Shown: positions 5,010 through 10,623 of the stretch, in pieces | Numbering within the stretch: position 1 is the stretch's first letter | Layout of the letters: the number at the start of each line of letters is the position of its first letter | NCBI RefSeq assembly: GCF_946885885.1 | Contig: NZ_CAMPHN010000148.1 | Span: 1 to 10,623 of the forward strand | Length of the DNA: 10,623 bases | Source of the DNA: an uncultured Pseudomonas sp. | Lineage (GTDB): Bacteria > Pseudomonadota > Gammaproteobacteria > Pseudomonadales > Pseudomonadaceae | Direction of reading: 5' to 3' | Position numbers and translations under genes: made by a program | The notes under the pieces: model-generated | Told to the model about the DNA's origin: nothing | Databases searched by the model: none | Seen by the model: the letters and a program-made list of their open reading frames with translations, nothing else

Positions 5010-8000
5010 CTATTTTTTCTCCTTGGGCTTGGGCTTTCTACCGCCCTTTTCCGGCACCCAATCCGGCAGTACGAAGATATTTTCATTGCTGCCTTTCATC
5101 TTCGGCTTGCGTTTCACGGGGGTGGTTTGGCCGCCTTCCAGCACTTTCAATTCGGCCAGGCCAGAAGTCGCCAGCACGCCGAGCAAGCGGTTCAGGTCCG
5201 CGGCGTAGGGTGGTTTTTCCGGCGCCGAGCCGGTGGGCTTCTGTCCTTCCACGGGAGGTCTCCTTTGGCCGCAGTGGGATTCGAGGCAACGGCGCAGGCT
5301 TTGGATGTCGACGCCCAGTTCTTTCAGGCGTTTGCGCAGTTCTGGCGATTTCATCACCTGCTCGAGCAGGCATAGCAGGGTTTTGCAGTAACCATCGCCC
5401 TCCCCGCTGCCTTGACCGCTGCCCGGCGTATCGAACGGCCGGTCGCCGCCGGCCCATACGCTGGCAGTGAGCAGTTTGCTGCGGGTGAAGCGCGCGTTGC
5501 TGCCGGTTCGCCCCTCGGCATGCACGATAAACCGGTACACGCCCGGTCGTTTGGTGGCCCAGCTTGCATGGTAATCGCCGGCGGGCAGGCGCGCGAACGG
5601 TAGGATCGCGCGCCTGCCGTCCGGTTGCAGCACCTCGGCCCAAACCTTGGCTTCGGCCTTGAGCGGCACGCGGTATTCCCAGAGCGTGGCGCTCAGGTGT
5701 GCGACGTCCCCTGGGGCGAAACCGTCCTGGTGCAGCGTCGCATCGAGCGTCAGGTTCGAGTAGGAATGCACCGTGAGATTGAACGGCGTCGCGCGTTCGG
5801 CAGCCACACGCATGCGCTCGGCCATCTCGGTGGTCGCCAGTTGGTTGAGCCGCGCATGGGTCTTCATGATCGGCACCGAGACGCCTGGGGTCTTCAAGCC
5901 GAGTACCGCCCGCCAGGTGCCACGGTGCGAAGCGCCGGGGTTGCTCGGCAGCGCCGGCAGCATCAGGCGGTAATAGGCCACATCGGTGCCAACGCGGTAA
6001 CGCACGTTCGGCTCCACGCCGGACATCGCCGCGGTGATCGTCTGCCCGCCGGGGGTGATCAGGTTGAAGTCCAGGGCGAAGGGGATCGGACAGAGCACGA
6101 CCACGTCGATCGACACATCCGAATCGCCGACCAGGAACGGGATCACCTGACGTTGGCCGTTCCAGAACAGCTGCCCTTCCGGGTCGACGATGGTCTGGTT
6201 GAGGGTGGCGTCCTTGAGTATCTGGATAAAGAACTTGGCGAGGGTGAAGCGCTCGTCGTCGTTGCTCATATCGCCGGTCACCAGGATGTAACCGCCGCTG
6301 TTGGCCGAGATCTGGCTGAGGATCGCATCGCTCACCTGCCCCGGCAGGCCGAAACCGATGGCGAAGGTGGTCTGGTTGATGGTGCCAGCCGGCAGGCTGG
6401 GGATTTTCGGGTCGTAGTTCTCGTTGCCGTCGCTGAGCACGATCAACGCCTTGTTTGGTTTGGTCGCCCCGGCGCCGTTGATCAACCCGCTACCGACCAG
6501 GATGCCGCCGCCGATACTGGTCGCCCCGCGCGGGTCGAGCCCCGGCCCAGTGAGCGTGGTGCCAAGTCCGGCGGATTGCAGGGTCATCGGCAGCAGCACG
6601 TCGGCTTCGTGGTCGAAACGGGCGATGCCGATTTCGTCGCTGTCCTTCATCAACTCGTGCACCACGCCGACCGCGCTTTTCATCAGCTGGTTCTTGGTGA
6701 AGCCGCTGTTGGCCACATCGGACATGCTGCCGGAACGGTCGAGCACCAGCACGATTGAGCTGTCGCTGGTGATGATGTCGTTGGCCACCAGCTCGATGTG
6801 GAAGGTCTGCACCACGTAGGAATCGCCGGGGCTGGCCGCGTAGTAACCCTCCTCGTCGATTACATGGGCCTGGATGTCCACCGCGCTGACTTGCACATCG
6901 GGACCTTGGCCGATGAAACGCACTTCGATTTCGAGGGTTTCGAAATCGTTGGCTTCCTGCGGTATCACCGGGAAATCCGGACCACCGAAAATCGAGAAAT
7001 TGCCGCTGGGAGCCCCGGTGATGCTGAAAAACACCGGCCGGCAGGACTCCACGCGAAAGCGGATGAGCTTGGCCACGGTCAAGCCTTCCGGGGTGTCGTT
7101 GAAGGCCACGGCCGGACCCGACTCCAGGACGATATCGGGCAGATCGGTGTCGTACCAGGTGATGGCCTTGTGGTCGAGCACATCGATCGGCCGCTCCAGG
7201 GTGCCGGCGCCGAAATATTCGCCCAGGCTTTCCATCGGGTCGCTGAGGCGCTTGAGGTGAGTATGCCCAGGCGGCAGCGCATAGCTGTCGTCGGGCAGGT
7301 AGTGCGCGACGAACGGATGCTTTTGCATCCACACCGCCCAGAGTTCGTCCTCCTTGACGTGGTTGAGGAAGAAGGCCGGATCGTTGGGCGAAGTGGACGG
7401 CAGCATCGAACCGCCTATCCATACGTGCACGCGGTTGTGCATGTTGGGCCCGGATTGCGGCCCGACCCAACCCTCCACCAGATTGCGGAAGCTGTTCGCC
7501 CCCGGCACCGTGCGGTCGAAGGGTTCGGCATCGTAGGTGGTCTCGGCCAGTGCGCCGGTGACGGCGGCCGGCGTCGGCAGCAAGCTGGCCTGCACGCCCA
7601 GCTCGCGCTGCAAGGCGCTGCTGTCGCCGAGGTTCAGCGTCCAGCCGTTGACTTCGGCGAATACGCCGGTTTGCACGGCGTTGCCCGGGCCGGTGCCGTC
7701 GCCGCCGAGAAACTCATCGAAGAACGGATACCCCGGATCGGCCGGCGCCTGGTCAACGGCGAAATCCCAGTACGGCAGACAGATCGAAGGGTCACCGGAG
7801 ACGTCGCGCAAATCGTTCTCGAATTGCCGCAGGTACTCGCGGTGCCAGGGGAAGAACAATGGCCCTCGGTGCCCCGGATGCGGCCCCGGATCGCTGTTGG
7901 GGTGCCCGGCCATCGACTGCTGGTGGATATACACATAATCGTCGTAGCGGTTGAGTTGATTGTGCGGTGCCGGCAGTTGGCTGGGCGCCGCCTTGAGCGC

Positions 8001-8105
8001 GACCAAGGCATCGCGAAAGCGCATCAGCGCAGTGTTGGGTTTGTCGACATCCGAAGCGGCGTTGTACTCCTGGATCAACGTGCGCACGTTTTTTCTGCAT
8101 TTCAT
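5010..8105 (-). CDS. Tyrosinase domain fused to von Willebrand factor A domain
   Basis: The 1031-residue product is a type-3 copper oxidase fused to a VWA module. The tyrosinase part covers about residues 4-320. Copper A ligands are probably H61 (YIHQQSM), H79 and H88 in HRGPLFFPWHREYL. Copper B ligands are H223 and H227 (MHNRVH) and H249 in DPAFFLNHVKED, where the usual His before the ligand is Asn. Tyrosinases oxidise phenols to quinones; the substrate here is unknown. A beta-rich linker follows (about 325-445), then a VWA domain (about 450-635) with a complete MIDAS: DRSGS (456-460), T529 in RGATSIGGG, and D559 in LSDGNE. The remainder is beta-rich, with four cysteines at 907, 912, 940 and 945 and a basic tail (KPKPKEKK). 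No signal peptide or membrane segment is seen. I chose the ATG at 8105 because AGGAGG stands six bases before it; an upstream in-frame ATG at 8153 lacks such a site, and RKNVRTL right after the start fits the family's N-terminus. Ordinary bacterial tyrosinases are far shorter. No caddie-type copper chaperone gene is adjacent. Confidence 0.92.
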   Translation of the reverse strand: MKCRKNVRTLIQEYNAASDVDKPNTALMRFRDALVALKAAPSQLPAPHNQLNRYDDYVYIHQQSMAGHPNSDPGPHPGHRGPLFFPWHREYLRQFENDLRDVSGDPSICLPYWDFAVDQAPADPGYPFFDEFLGGDGTGPGNAVQTGVFAEVNGWTLNLGDSSALQRELGVQASLLPTPAAVTGALAETTYDAEPFDRTVPGANSFRNLVEGWVGPQSGPNMHNRVHVWIGGSMLPSTSPNDPAFFLNHVKEDELWAVWMQKHPFVAHYLPDDSYALPPGHTHLKRLSDPMESLGEYFGAGTLERPIDVLDHKAITWYDTDLPDIVLESGPAVAFNDTPEGLTVAKLIRFRVESCRPVFFSITGAPSGNFSIFGGPDFPVIPQEANDFETLEIEVRFIGQGPDVQVSAVDIQAHVIDEEGYYAASPGDSYVVQTFHIELVANDIITSDSSIVLVLDRSGSMSDVANSGFTKNQLMKSAVGVVHELMKDSDEIGIARFDHEADVLLPMTLQSAGLGTTLTGPGLDPRGATSIGGGILVGSGLINGAGATKPNKALIVLSDGNENYDPKIPSLPAGTINQTTFAIGFGLPGQVSDAILSQISANSGGYILVTGDMSNDDERFTLAKFFIQILKDATLNQTIVDPEGQLFWNGQRQVIPFLVGDSDVSIDVVVLCPIPFALDFNLITPGGQTITAAMSGVEPNVRYRVGTDVAYYRLMLPALPSNPGASHRGTWRAVLGLKTPGVSVPIMKTHARLNQLATTEMAERMRVAAERATPFNLTVHSYSNLTLDATLHQDGFAPGDVAHLSATLWEYRVPLKAEAKVWAEVLQPDGRRAILPFARLPAGDYHASWATKRPGVYRFIVHAEGRTGSNARFTRSKLLTASVWAGGDRPFDTPGSGQGSGEGDGYCKTLLCLLEQVMKSPELRKRLKELGVDIQSLRRCLESHCGQRRPPVEGQKPTGSAPEKPPYAADLNRLLGVLATSGLAELKVLEGGQTTPVKRKPKMKGSNENIFVLPDWVPEKGGRKPKPKEKK

Positions 8106-8111
8106 GGAAAA

Positions 8112-8117
8112 CCTCCT
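8112..8117 (-). promoter_or_regulatory. Ribosome binding site deciding the tyrosinase start
   Basis: On the minus strand AGGAGG stands six bases before the ATG at 8105. It fixes the start 48 bases inside the longest reading frame. Confidence 0.85.
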
Positions 8118-8122
8118 GTTCG

Positions 8123-8140
8123 ATCGGGTCTGGGCCCGAT
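8123..8140 (-). promoter_or_regulatory. Hairpin just upstream of the tyrosinase ribosome site
   Basis: ATCGGG (8123-8128) and CCCGAT (8135-8140) form a 6-bp stem with a six-base loop. It ends five bases before the AGGAGG in the mRNA. It may modulate ribosome access or stabilise the leader; function is inferred. Confidence 0.4.
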
Positions 8141-8248
8141 TCCATCTCATCAAGTTTCAATCCCGGACTTGGCGGTTATCTGTCGGTCTCGGCCATGAGC
8201 CCGGGGCACGCGTGCTAATAACGGTTCGGTTTTTATGGCAATGCCTAA

Positions 8249-8305
8249 TCAGCGTCGTCGCGGGAACGGCGGGTAAGATCTGATGGGAATGCCAAGCCTG
8301 GGCAT
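8249..8305 (-). CDS. Putative 18-residue leader peptide upstream of the tyrosinase gene
   Basis: A short minus-strand frame encodes MPRLGIPIRSYPPFPRRR. It has the best ribosome site in the window: AAAGGAGG (plus-strand 8311-8318) five bases before the ATG at 8305. It ends in TGA 143 bases before the tyrosinase ATG, on the same strand. I do not recognise the peptide. It is proline- and arginine-rich, which would suit a translated leader that senses ribosome pausing, but it could also be the start of a decayed gene. The evidence is the ribosome site and position only. Confidence 0.4.
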   Translation of the reverse strand: MPRLGIPIRSYPPFPRRR

Positions 8306-8456
8306 GACGGCCTCCTTTCCGTGGGGCGTGAGGAACTGCGTTGCACCCGAAGCAAGCGACTATCGAACAGCCTCGGCGCGCTGCGAATCAGGCTCGCAGC
8401 GGCGATAAATCATTGATGCGCTTCAGGTTTGGCGTCATCGCGCCTGTTGAGGACTC

Positions 8457-8552
8457 TCCACCGATCTCCGGTGGAACCGTGCGGATATGAACCCCGGGAG
8501 CGAATGAGGAGACAACTCCGGTTGTCATGAATTGGAAGTCGGGACAACTTCC
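8457..8552. repeat. Cluster of three hairpins
   Basis: In order: TCCACCG (8457-8463) with CGGTGGA (8469-8475), five-base loop; GACAAC (8511-8516) with GTTGTC (8521-8526), four-base loop; GGAAGT (8534-8539) with ACTTCC (8547-8552), seven-base loop. ACAACT recurs across the last two. The cluster lies upstream of the tyrosinase transcription unit and could be an untranslated leader or a degraded element. Confidence 0.4.
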
Positions 8553-8631
8553 CAAGGCGCATCCCTGTCTGCACTACGGGTTCCGCAGCGCCTCGTTCAA
8601 GGCTAGCCAATCGACCGCGTAGTGCTCAGTT

Positions 8632-8664
8632 TTTATTCGAATAAAGTTAGATAAAAAAGTTAGA
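8632..8664. promoter_or_regulatory. AT-rich palindrome and direct repeats, possible regulator site or promoter
   Basis: TTTATTCGAATAAA (8632-8645) is a perfect 14-bp palindrome. Overlapping it, AAAGTTAGA occurs at 8643-8651 and again at 8656-8664, a 13-bp spacing. On the minus strand TTGTCT is followed 16 bases later by TTTATT, a possible weak sigma-70 promoter pointing toward the leader peptide and tyrosinase gene. Both roles are inferred. Confidence 0.35.
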
Positions 8665-8874
8665 CAACGTTGCAATTAGCGATTGCTCGGTTTCTTCCTG
8701 TCCCGCAGGGACTTTATGATTGCCAACTGCCATATTGAACAGTGATGGACAGAATGATGGCGAATGGGTAGCGTGAACCGCAGTTTCCAACTGCTAACGA
8801 ACATTAAAGCGCTGTCCCAATAATGTGTTGCATGGGCGATTCAGGCCTGAGCCTTTCTCGCATAGCCGGCAACG

Positions 8875-8953
8875 CGTAGGGTGACGCGGGGCCGCCTAGG
8901 CCGTGCGCACCACCGCAGGCGACGAATCACTGGTGCGCATGGCGCACCCTACG
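8875..8953. repeat. Nested inverted-repeat element, 79 bp
   Basis: Outer arms CGTAGGGTG (8875-8883) and CACCCTACG (8945-8953) enclose inner arms TGCGCACCA (8904-8912) and TGGTGCGCA (8931-8939), all perfect. This is the general form of the GTAGGGTGCGC-type intergenic repeats common in pseudomonads. Its loop shares ACCGCAGGCGAC (8912-8923) with 10445-10456, near another repeat. Confidence 0.7.
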
Positions 8954-9073
8954 GATCCAGACCGTCTTGAACTCAGTGGCGATAGCCGAACGCAACACGC
9001 TATTGGTACATGGCCAACATTAACCTCTGGCTCTAAGCATCGATTTATAAATAGTCAATGAAAGACATAGCGA

Positions 9074-9378
9074 GTGAAAATAGCGAAAGGTATCTTGCGC
9101 GGTCTGGGTTATGCACTCGCCGAAGTGCTTTTCAATCTCATGTTTTATTACTGGACAATATGCAAAATACTGACGCCCGGCACTTATCCTAAAAACCGAC
9201 AGATAATCGCCCTCACTCGGAAACACGCCAAGGTTTTTTATACAGCGCCGTGGGCTTATTCTTCGTTATTATTGGTTTATTAGCGGGCAGTTCGATATTG
9301 CTCGCACTGCATAAACCGCTTCATTCCTCGACCGATCGACGACCATGCACCCGAAAAATATTTTTCTCCGTTATCTGA
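9074..9378 (+). pseudogene. Small two-helix membrane protein gene, frameshifted in a T run
   Basis: The frame from GTG 9074 encodes a helix GYALAEVLFNLMFYYW, then LLTPGTYPKN-like and charged segments, and reaches KHAKVF before ending at TAG 9281-9283. Just after the six-T run (9234-9239) a different frame opens into a clear second membrane helix (GLFFVIIGLLAGSSILLAL, about 9253-9309) and runs to TGA 9376-9378. Adding one T to the run would join both halves into one protein of about 100 residues, with two transmembrane segments around a short basic cytoplasmic loop. The gene therefore looks frameshifted by one base, or carries a sequencing error. The conserved-looking LLTPGTYP segment resembles small inner-membrane proteins known from pseudomonads, of unknown function. 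The ribosome site before GTG 9074 is weak. The rejoined frame would overlap the start of the next gene by 34 bases. Confidence 0.55.
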
Positions 9379-9848
9379 AGCAGTTGCGCACACTGGTCGA
9401 TAAAATCGAAGCGCATGCTGGTGAAGGCATGCTATCTGCGGCTCTGTCAGACGATATGTTCCCACTTCTGACCCAAGCGCGTATCGCCGCAAATTTCTCG
9501 CTCAGGGCTTGCTGCCCGCTGGCGGGTACCGAGGTATTGTCGTTCGATAATGACGAGTTCAGCTTTGCCGGACTGAAGAAGCAGCTGAGCCAAACCATCG
9601 ACTACCTGCAGGCGTTGGATATCCCGAATGCCGATGGGGGCGCCGCTGAAGTCCGCGAGAACGCGGGCTTCGCCAAAATCGCCCTGCCGGTCGACGACTA
9701 TGTTCACGCACTTGCCCTGCCAAACTTCTTTTTCCATATCGGCATGGTTTACGCCATTGCCAAAAGCCACGGGGTGCCGGTCAGCAAAGGCGATTACGAT
9801 GGTTACCACAGTTATCCGCAGGGATTTTCGTTCGTGCTGGAAAAATAA
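9345..9848 (+). CDS. DUF1993 family protein
   Basis: This 167-residue protein matches the DUF1993 family, a predicted helical-bundle protein of the DinB/YfiT-like type with no established activity. The family features run in order: an N-terminal helix with FLRYLKQLRTLVDKIEAHA; a middle M-F-P-L-x-x-Q-A-R-I-A-A-N-F segment (DDMFPLLTQARIAANF, about 36-51); FAGLKKQLSQTIDYLQAL; and the hallmark ALPNFFFHIGMVYAIAKSHG followed by VPVSKGDYDG and the end HSYPQGFSF. The length is normal. No good ribosome site precedes ATG 9345, so translation may depend on the frame running in from upstream. The VOC gene follows after 35 bases and the two are probably cotranscribed. Confidence 0.88.
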   Translation: MHPKNIFLRYLKQLRTLVDKIEAHAGEGMLSAALSDDMFPLLTQARIAANFSLRACCPLAGTEVLSFDNDEFSFAGLKKQLSQTIDYLQALDIPNADGGAAEVRENAGFAKIALPVDDYVHALALPNFFFHIGMVYAIAKSHGVPVSKGDYDGYHSYPQGFSFVLEK

Positions 9849-9883
9849 CCGCCCTGCCCTTCGCTACAACGAGGATGTTAACA

Positions 9884-10333
9884 ATGGCTGAAGTCATAGG
9901 TATCGATCACATCTACATCACGGTCTCCGACTTGGCCCGATCGGAATTTTTTTATGATCGGGTTCTCCTGGACGCGCTGGAGTTCCGCAAAAACAGTTTC
10001 ACCTTGGCTGGCGATCCCCATATCCAGTACTTCAATAAGCTCTTTGGCGTGGTGTTGCGCCCGGCCCGCGCCAAGGCGGAGCACGACCCGTACTCGCCTG
10101 GATTGCATCACTTGTGCCTGCGCGTCGAATCGGCGGCCGACGTCCATGCGGTCGCCGAGCAGTTGCGCAGCCAGGGCATAGCGGCAAGCGACGCCAGGCG
10201 CTACCCGGAATACGCCGAGGATTACAGCGCGACCTTCTTTGCGGACCCCGATGGCATCCGTCTGGAAGTGACCAACTATCGCCAGGAGCGGCGCGAGCGG
10301 CATGACAAGTGGAACGCTCTCAGCGCCTCGTAG
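9884..10333 (+). CDS. VOC family protein (glyoxalase/bleomycin-resistance fold)
   Basis: This 149-residue cytoplasmic protein is a single VOC-superfamily chain that probably dimerises to form metal-binding active sites. It opens with IDHIYITVSDLARSEFFYDRVL, with H9 a likely metal ligand. The second half has LHHLCLRVES (H75/H76) and a late FFADPDGIRLEV with E128; the H-H-E set is the standard VOC metal triad. I placed the start at ATG 9884 because GAGG (9871-9874) is nine bases before it; ATG 9875 lies in frame only three codons earlier and immediately abuts that site. The substrate is unknown: members include glyoxalases, dioxygenases and antibiotic-binding proteins. The stop codon TAG (10331-10333) lies inside a large inverted repeat, and the last four residues (LSAS) are encoded in a duplicated stretch. 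Confidence 0.9.
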   Translation: MAEVIGIDHIYITVSDLARSEFFYDRVLLDALEFRKNSFTLAGDPHIQYFNKLFGVVLRPARAKAEHDPYSPGLHHLCLRVESAADVHAVAEQLRSQGIAASDARRYPEYAEDYSATFFADPDGIRLEVTNYRQERRERHDKWNALSAS

Positions 10334-10408
10334 CCTGGATAAGCCTTGGCGCAATCCGGGATGGAGGCGATACCGATCCCGGATTGGGCTGCGCTTATCC
10401 AGGCTACG
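10329..10408. repeat. 80-bp near-perfect inverted repeat over the VOC stop codon
   Basis: Outer arms of 16 bases, CGTAGCCTGGATAAGC (10329-10344) and GCTTATCCAGGCTACG (10393-10408), are exact complements. Inner arms CAATCCGGGAT (10352-10362) and ATCCCGGATTG (10376-10386) are also exact. It may act as terminator or 3'-end stabiliser of the DUF1993-VOC unit and resembles mobile intergenic palindromes of pseudomonads. Confidence 0.8.
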
Positions 10409-10459
10409 GGCTGTTGGGGATGACCATGTTCGATCGCCGACAACACCGCAGGCGACCTT

Positions 10460-10525
10460 GTCGGGTTACGCGGCGGTCGAGGCCAATGTCGCTGCTTGAG
10501 CCGCGACAGTCGCCGCTAACCCGAC
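10460..10525. repeat. Inverted-repeat element, GTCGGGTTA type
   Basis: Arms GTCGGGTTA (10460-10468) and TAACCCGAC (10517-10525) are exact complements, with GCGGC and GCCGC pairing just inside. It is the relative of the element at 4788-4851. Confidence 0.65.
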
Positions 10526-10557
10526 CTACGGACTACGGACTAACCCGACCTACGGAC
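10517..10557 (+). repeat. 17-base direct repeat pair
   Basis: TAACCCGACCTACGGAC occurs at 10517-10533 and 10541-10557, separated by TACGGAC, so the right arm of the inverted repeat is partly duplicated with a 24-bp period. Confidence 0.75.
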
Positions 10558-10570
10558 TCACTCAGCGTCT

Positions 10571-10623
10571 CGTAGCCTGGATAAGCCTTGGCGCAATCCG
10601 GGATGGAGGCGATACCGATCCCG
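10571..10623. repeat. Second copy of the 80-bp inverted repeat, cut by the window end
   Basis: All 53 bases match 10329-10381. Including the ten bases before it, 62 of 63 match, with a 242-bp offset. The remainder is outside the window. Confidence 0.85.

Larger units (their letters stand above)
8306..9073. other. Long gap without a confident gene
   Basis: Between the putative leader peptide and the small membrane protein gene I see no convincing coding region. The gap holds three consecutive hairpins (8457-8552), an AT-rich patch with a 14-bp palindrome and 13-bp-spaced direct repeats (8632-8664), small stems GTCCC-GCA-GGGAC (8700-8712) and GCAGTT-TCC-AACTGC (8780-8794), the palindrome TCAGGCCTGA (8841-8850) and a nested inverted repeat (8875-8953). 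The AT-rich patch is the most likely promoter zone, in either direction. A 66-codon minus-strand frame at 8410-8610 has no recognisable features. Confidence 0.5.

Noticed and set aside
5625..6758. Long plus-strand open frame (377 codons) antisense to the tyrosinase-VWA gene
   Set aside because: It lies wholly within the high-GC minus-strand gene, has biased composition (many R, H, G, V) and no recognisable domain; it is a shadow of the real reading frame.
6798..8198. Plus-strand open frame of 466 codons antisense to the tyrosinase domain
   Set aside because: It is the mirror of a gene with clear copper motifs; no ribosome site or domain is seen.
8410..8610. Minus-strand 66-codon frame in the gene-free gap
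   Set aside because: It runs through three hairpins, lacks a ribosome site and resembles no family I know.
9058..9192. ATG 9058 reading frame before the small membrane protein
   Set aside because: It encodes a 44-residue sequence with no hydrophobic or other coherent feature, whereas the overlapping GTG 9074 frame encodes a clear membrane helix.
9234..9240. TTTTTTA as a programmed -1 frameshift heptamer
   Set aside because: The run is not in the phase needed for tandem slippage (codons read GTT TTT TAT), so simple loss of a T is more likely.

Overview
The window looks like accessory chromosome from a gamma-proteobacterium of the Pseudomonas stutzeri/mendocina type. This rests on the moderately high GC genes, strong AGGAGG-type ribosome sites, the families present (ArsR regulator with NIPSNAP and monooxygenase genes, DUF1993, VOC) and several 45-80 bp palindromic intergenic repeats of the kind common in those genomes. 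The organism call is inference; no marker gene is present.

Region 1 (1-1000) looks like an old integron/insertion-sequence scar. A broken N-terminal piece of an IS110/IS1111-family transposase (minus strand, two frames) lies next to an attC-like site. It is followed by a visibly AT-richer P-loop kinase gene with a decayed attC-like sequence over its stop codon: the layout of a gene cassette. Region 2 (1100-2450) carries an SRPBCC/AHSA1-type ligand-binding protein and an unrecognised 258-residue protein with an N-terminal CxxC...HxxxC zinc-site pattern. The body of that protein has spaced R, S and E motifs that resemble a small ADP-ribosyltransferase fold.

Region 3 (2496-4613) is a divergent regulatory module. 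The minus strand carries a NIPSNAP protein and a heme-degrading/antibiotic-biosynthesis-type monooxygenase, joined by an ATGA overlap. The plus strand carries an ArsR-type repressor joined by another ATGA overlap to a DUF1905/YdeI-family protein. A perfect 7-bp inverted repeat sits on the repressor's own ribosome binding site, so autoregulation is likely.

Region 4 (4614-9000) is dominated by one minus-strand gene of 1031 codons. It encodes a type-3 copper tyrosinase domain fused to a von Willebrand factor A domain with an intact metal-binding (MIDAS) motif and a long beta-rich C-terminal part. A strong hairpin lies just past its stop codon. Upstream are a hairpin by its ribosome site, an 18-codon ORF with a near-perfect ribosome site, and about 800 bases of leader/intergenic DNA with several hairpins, a 14-bp palindrome and 13-bp-spaced direct repeats.

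Region 5 (9000-10623) holds a small two-helix membrane protein gene that appears frameshifted in a T run, then a DUF1993 gene and a VOC (glyoxalase-fold) gene, probably cotranscribed. It ends with large inverted repeats; the VOC stop codon lies inside one of them, and that element recurs 242 bp further on. No rRNA, tRNA or CRISPR array was seen.
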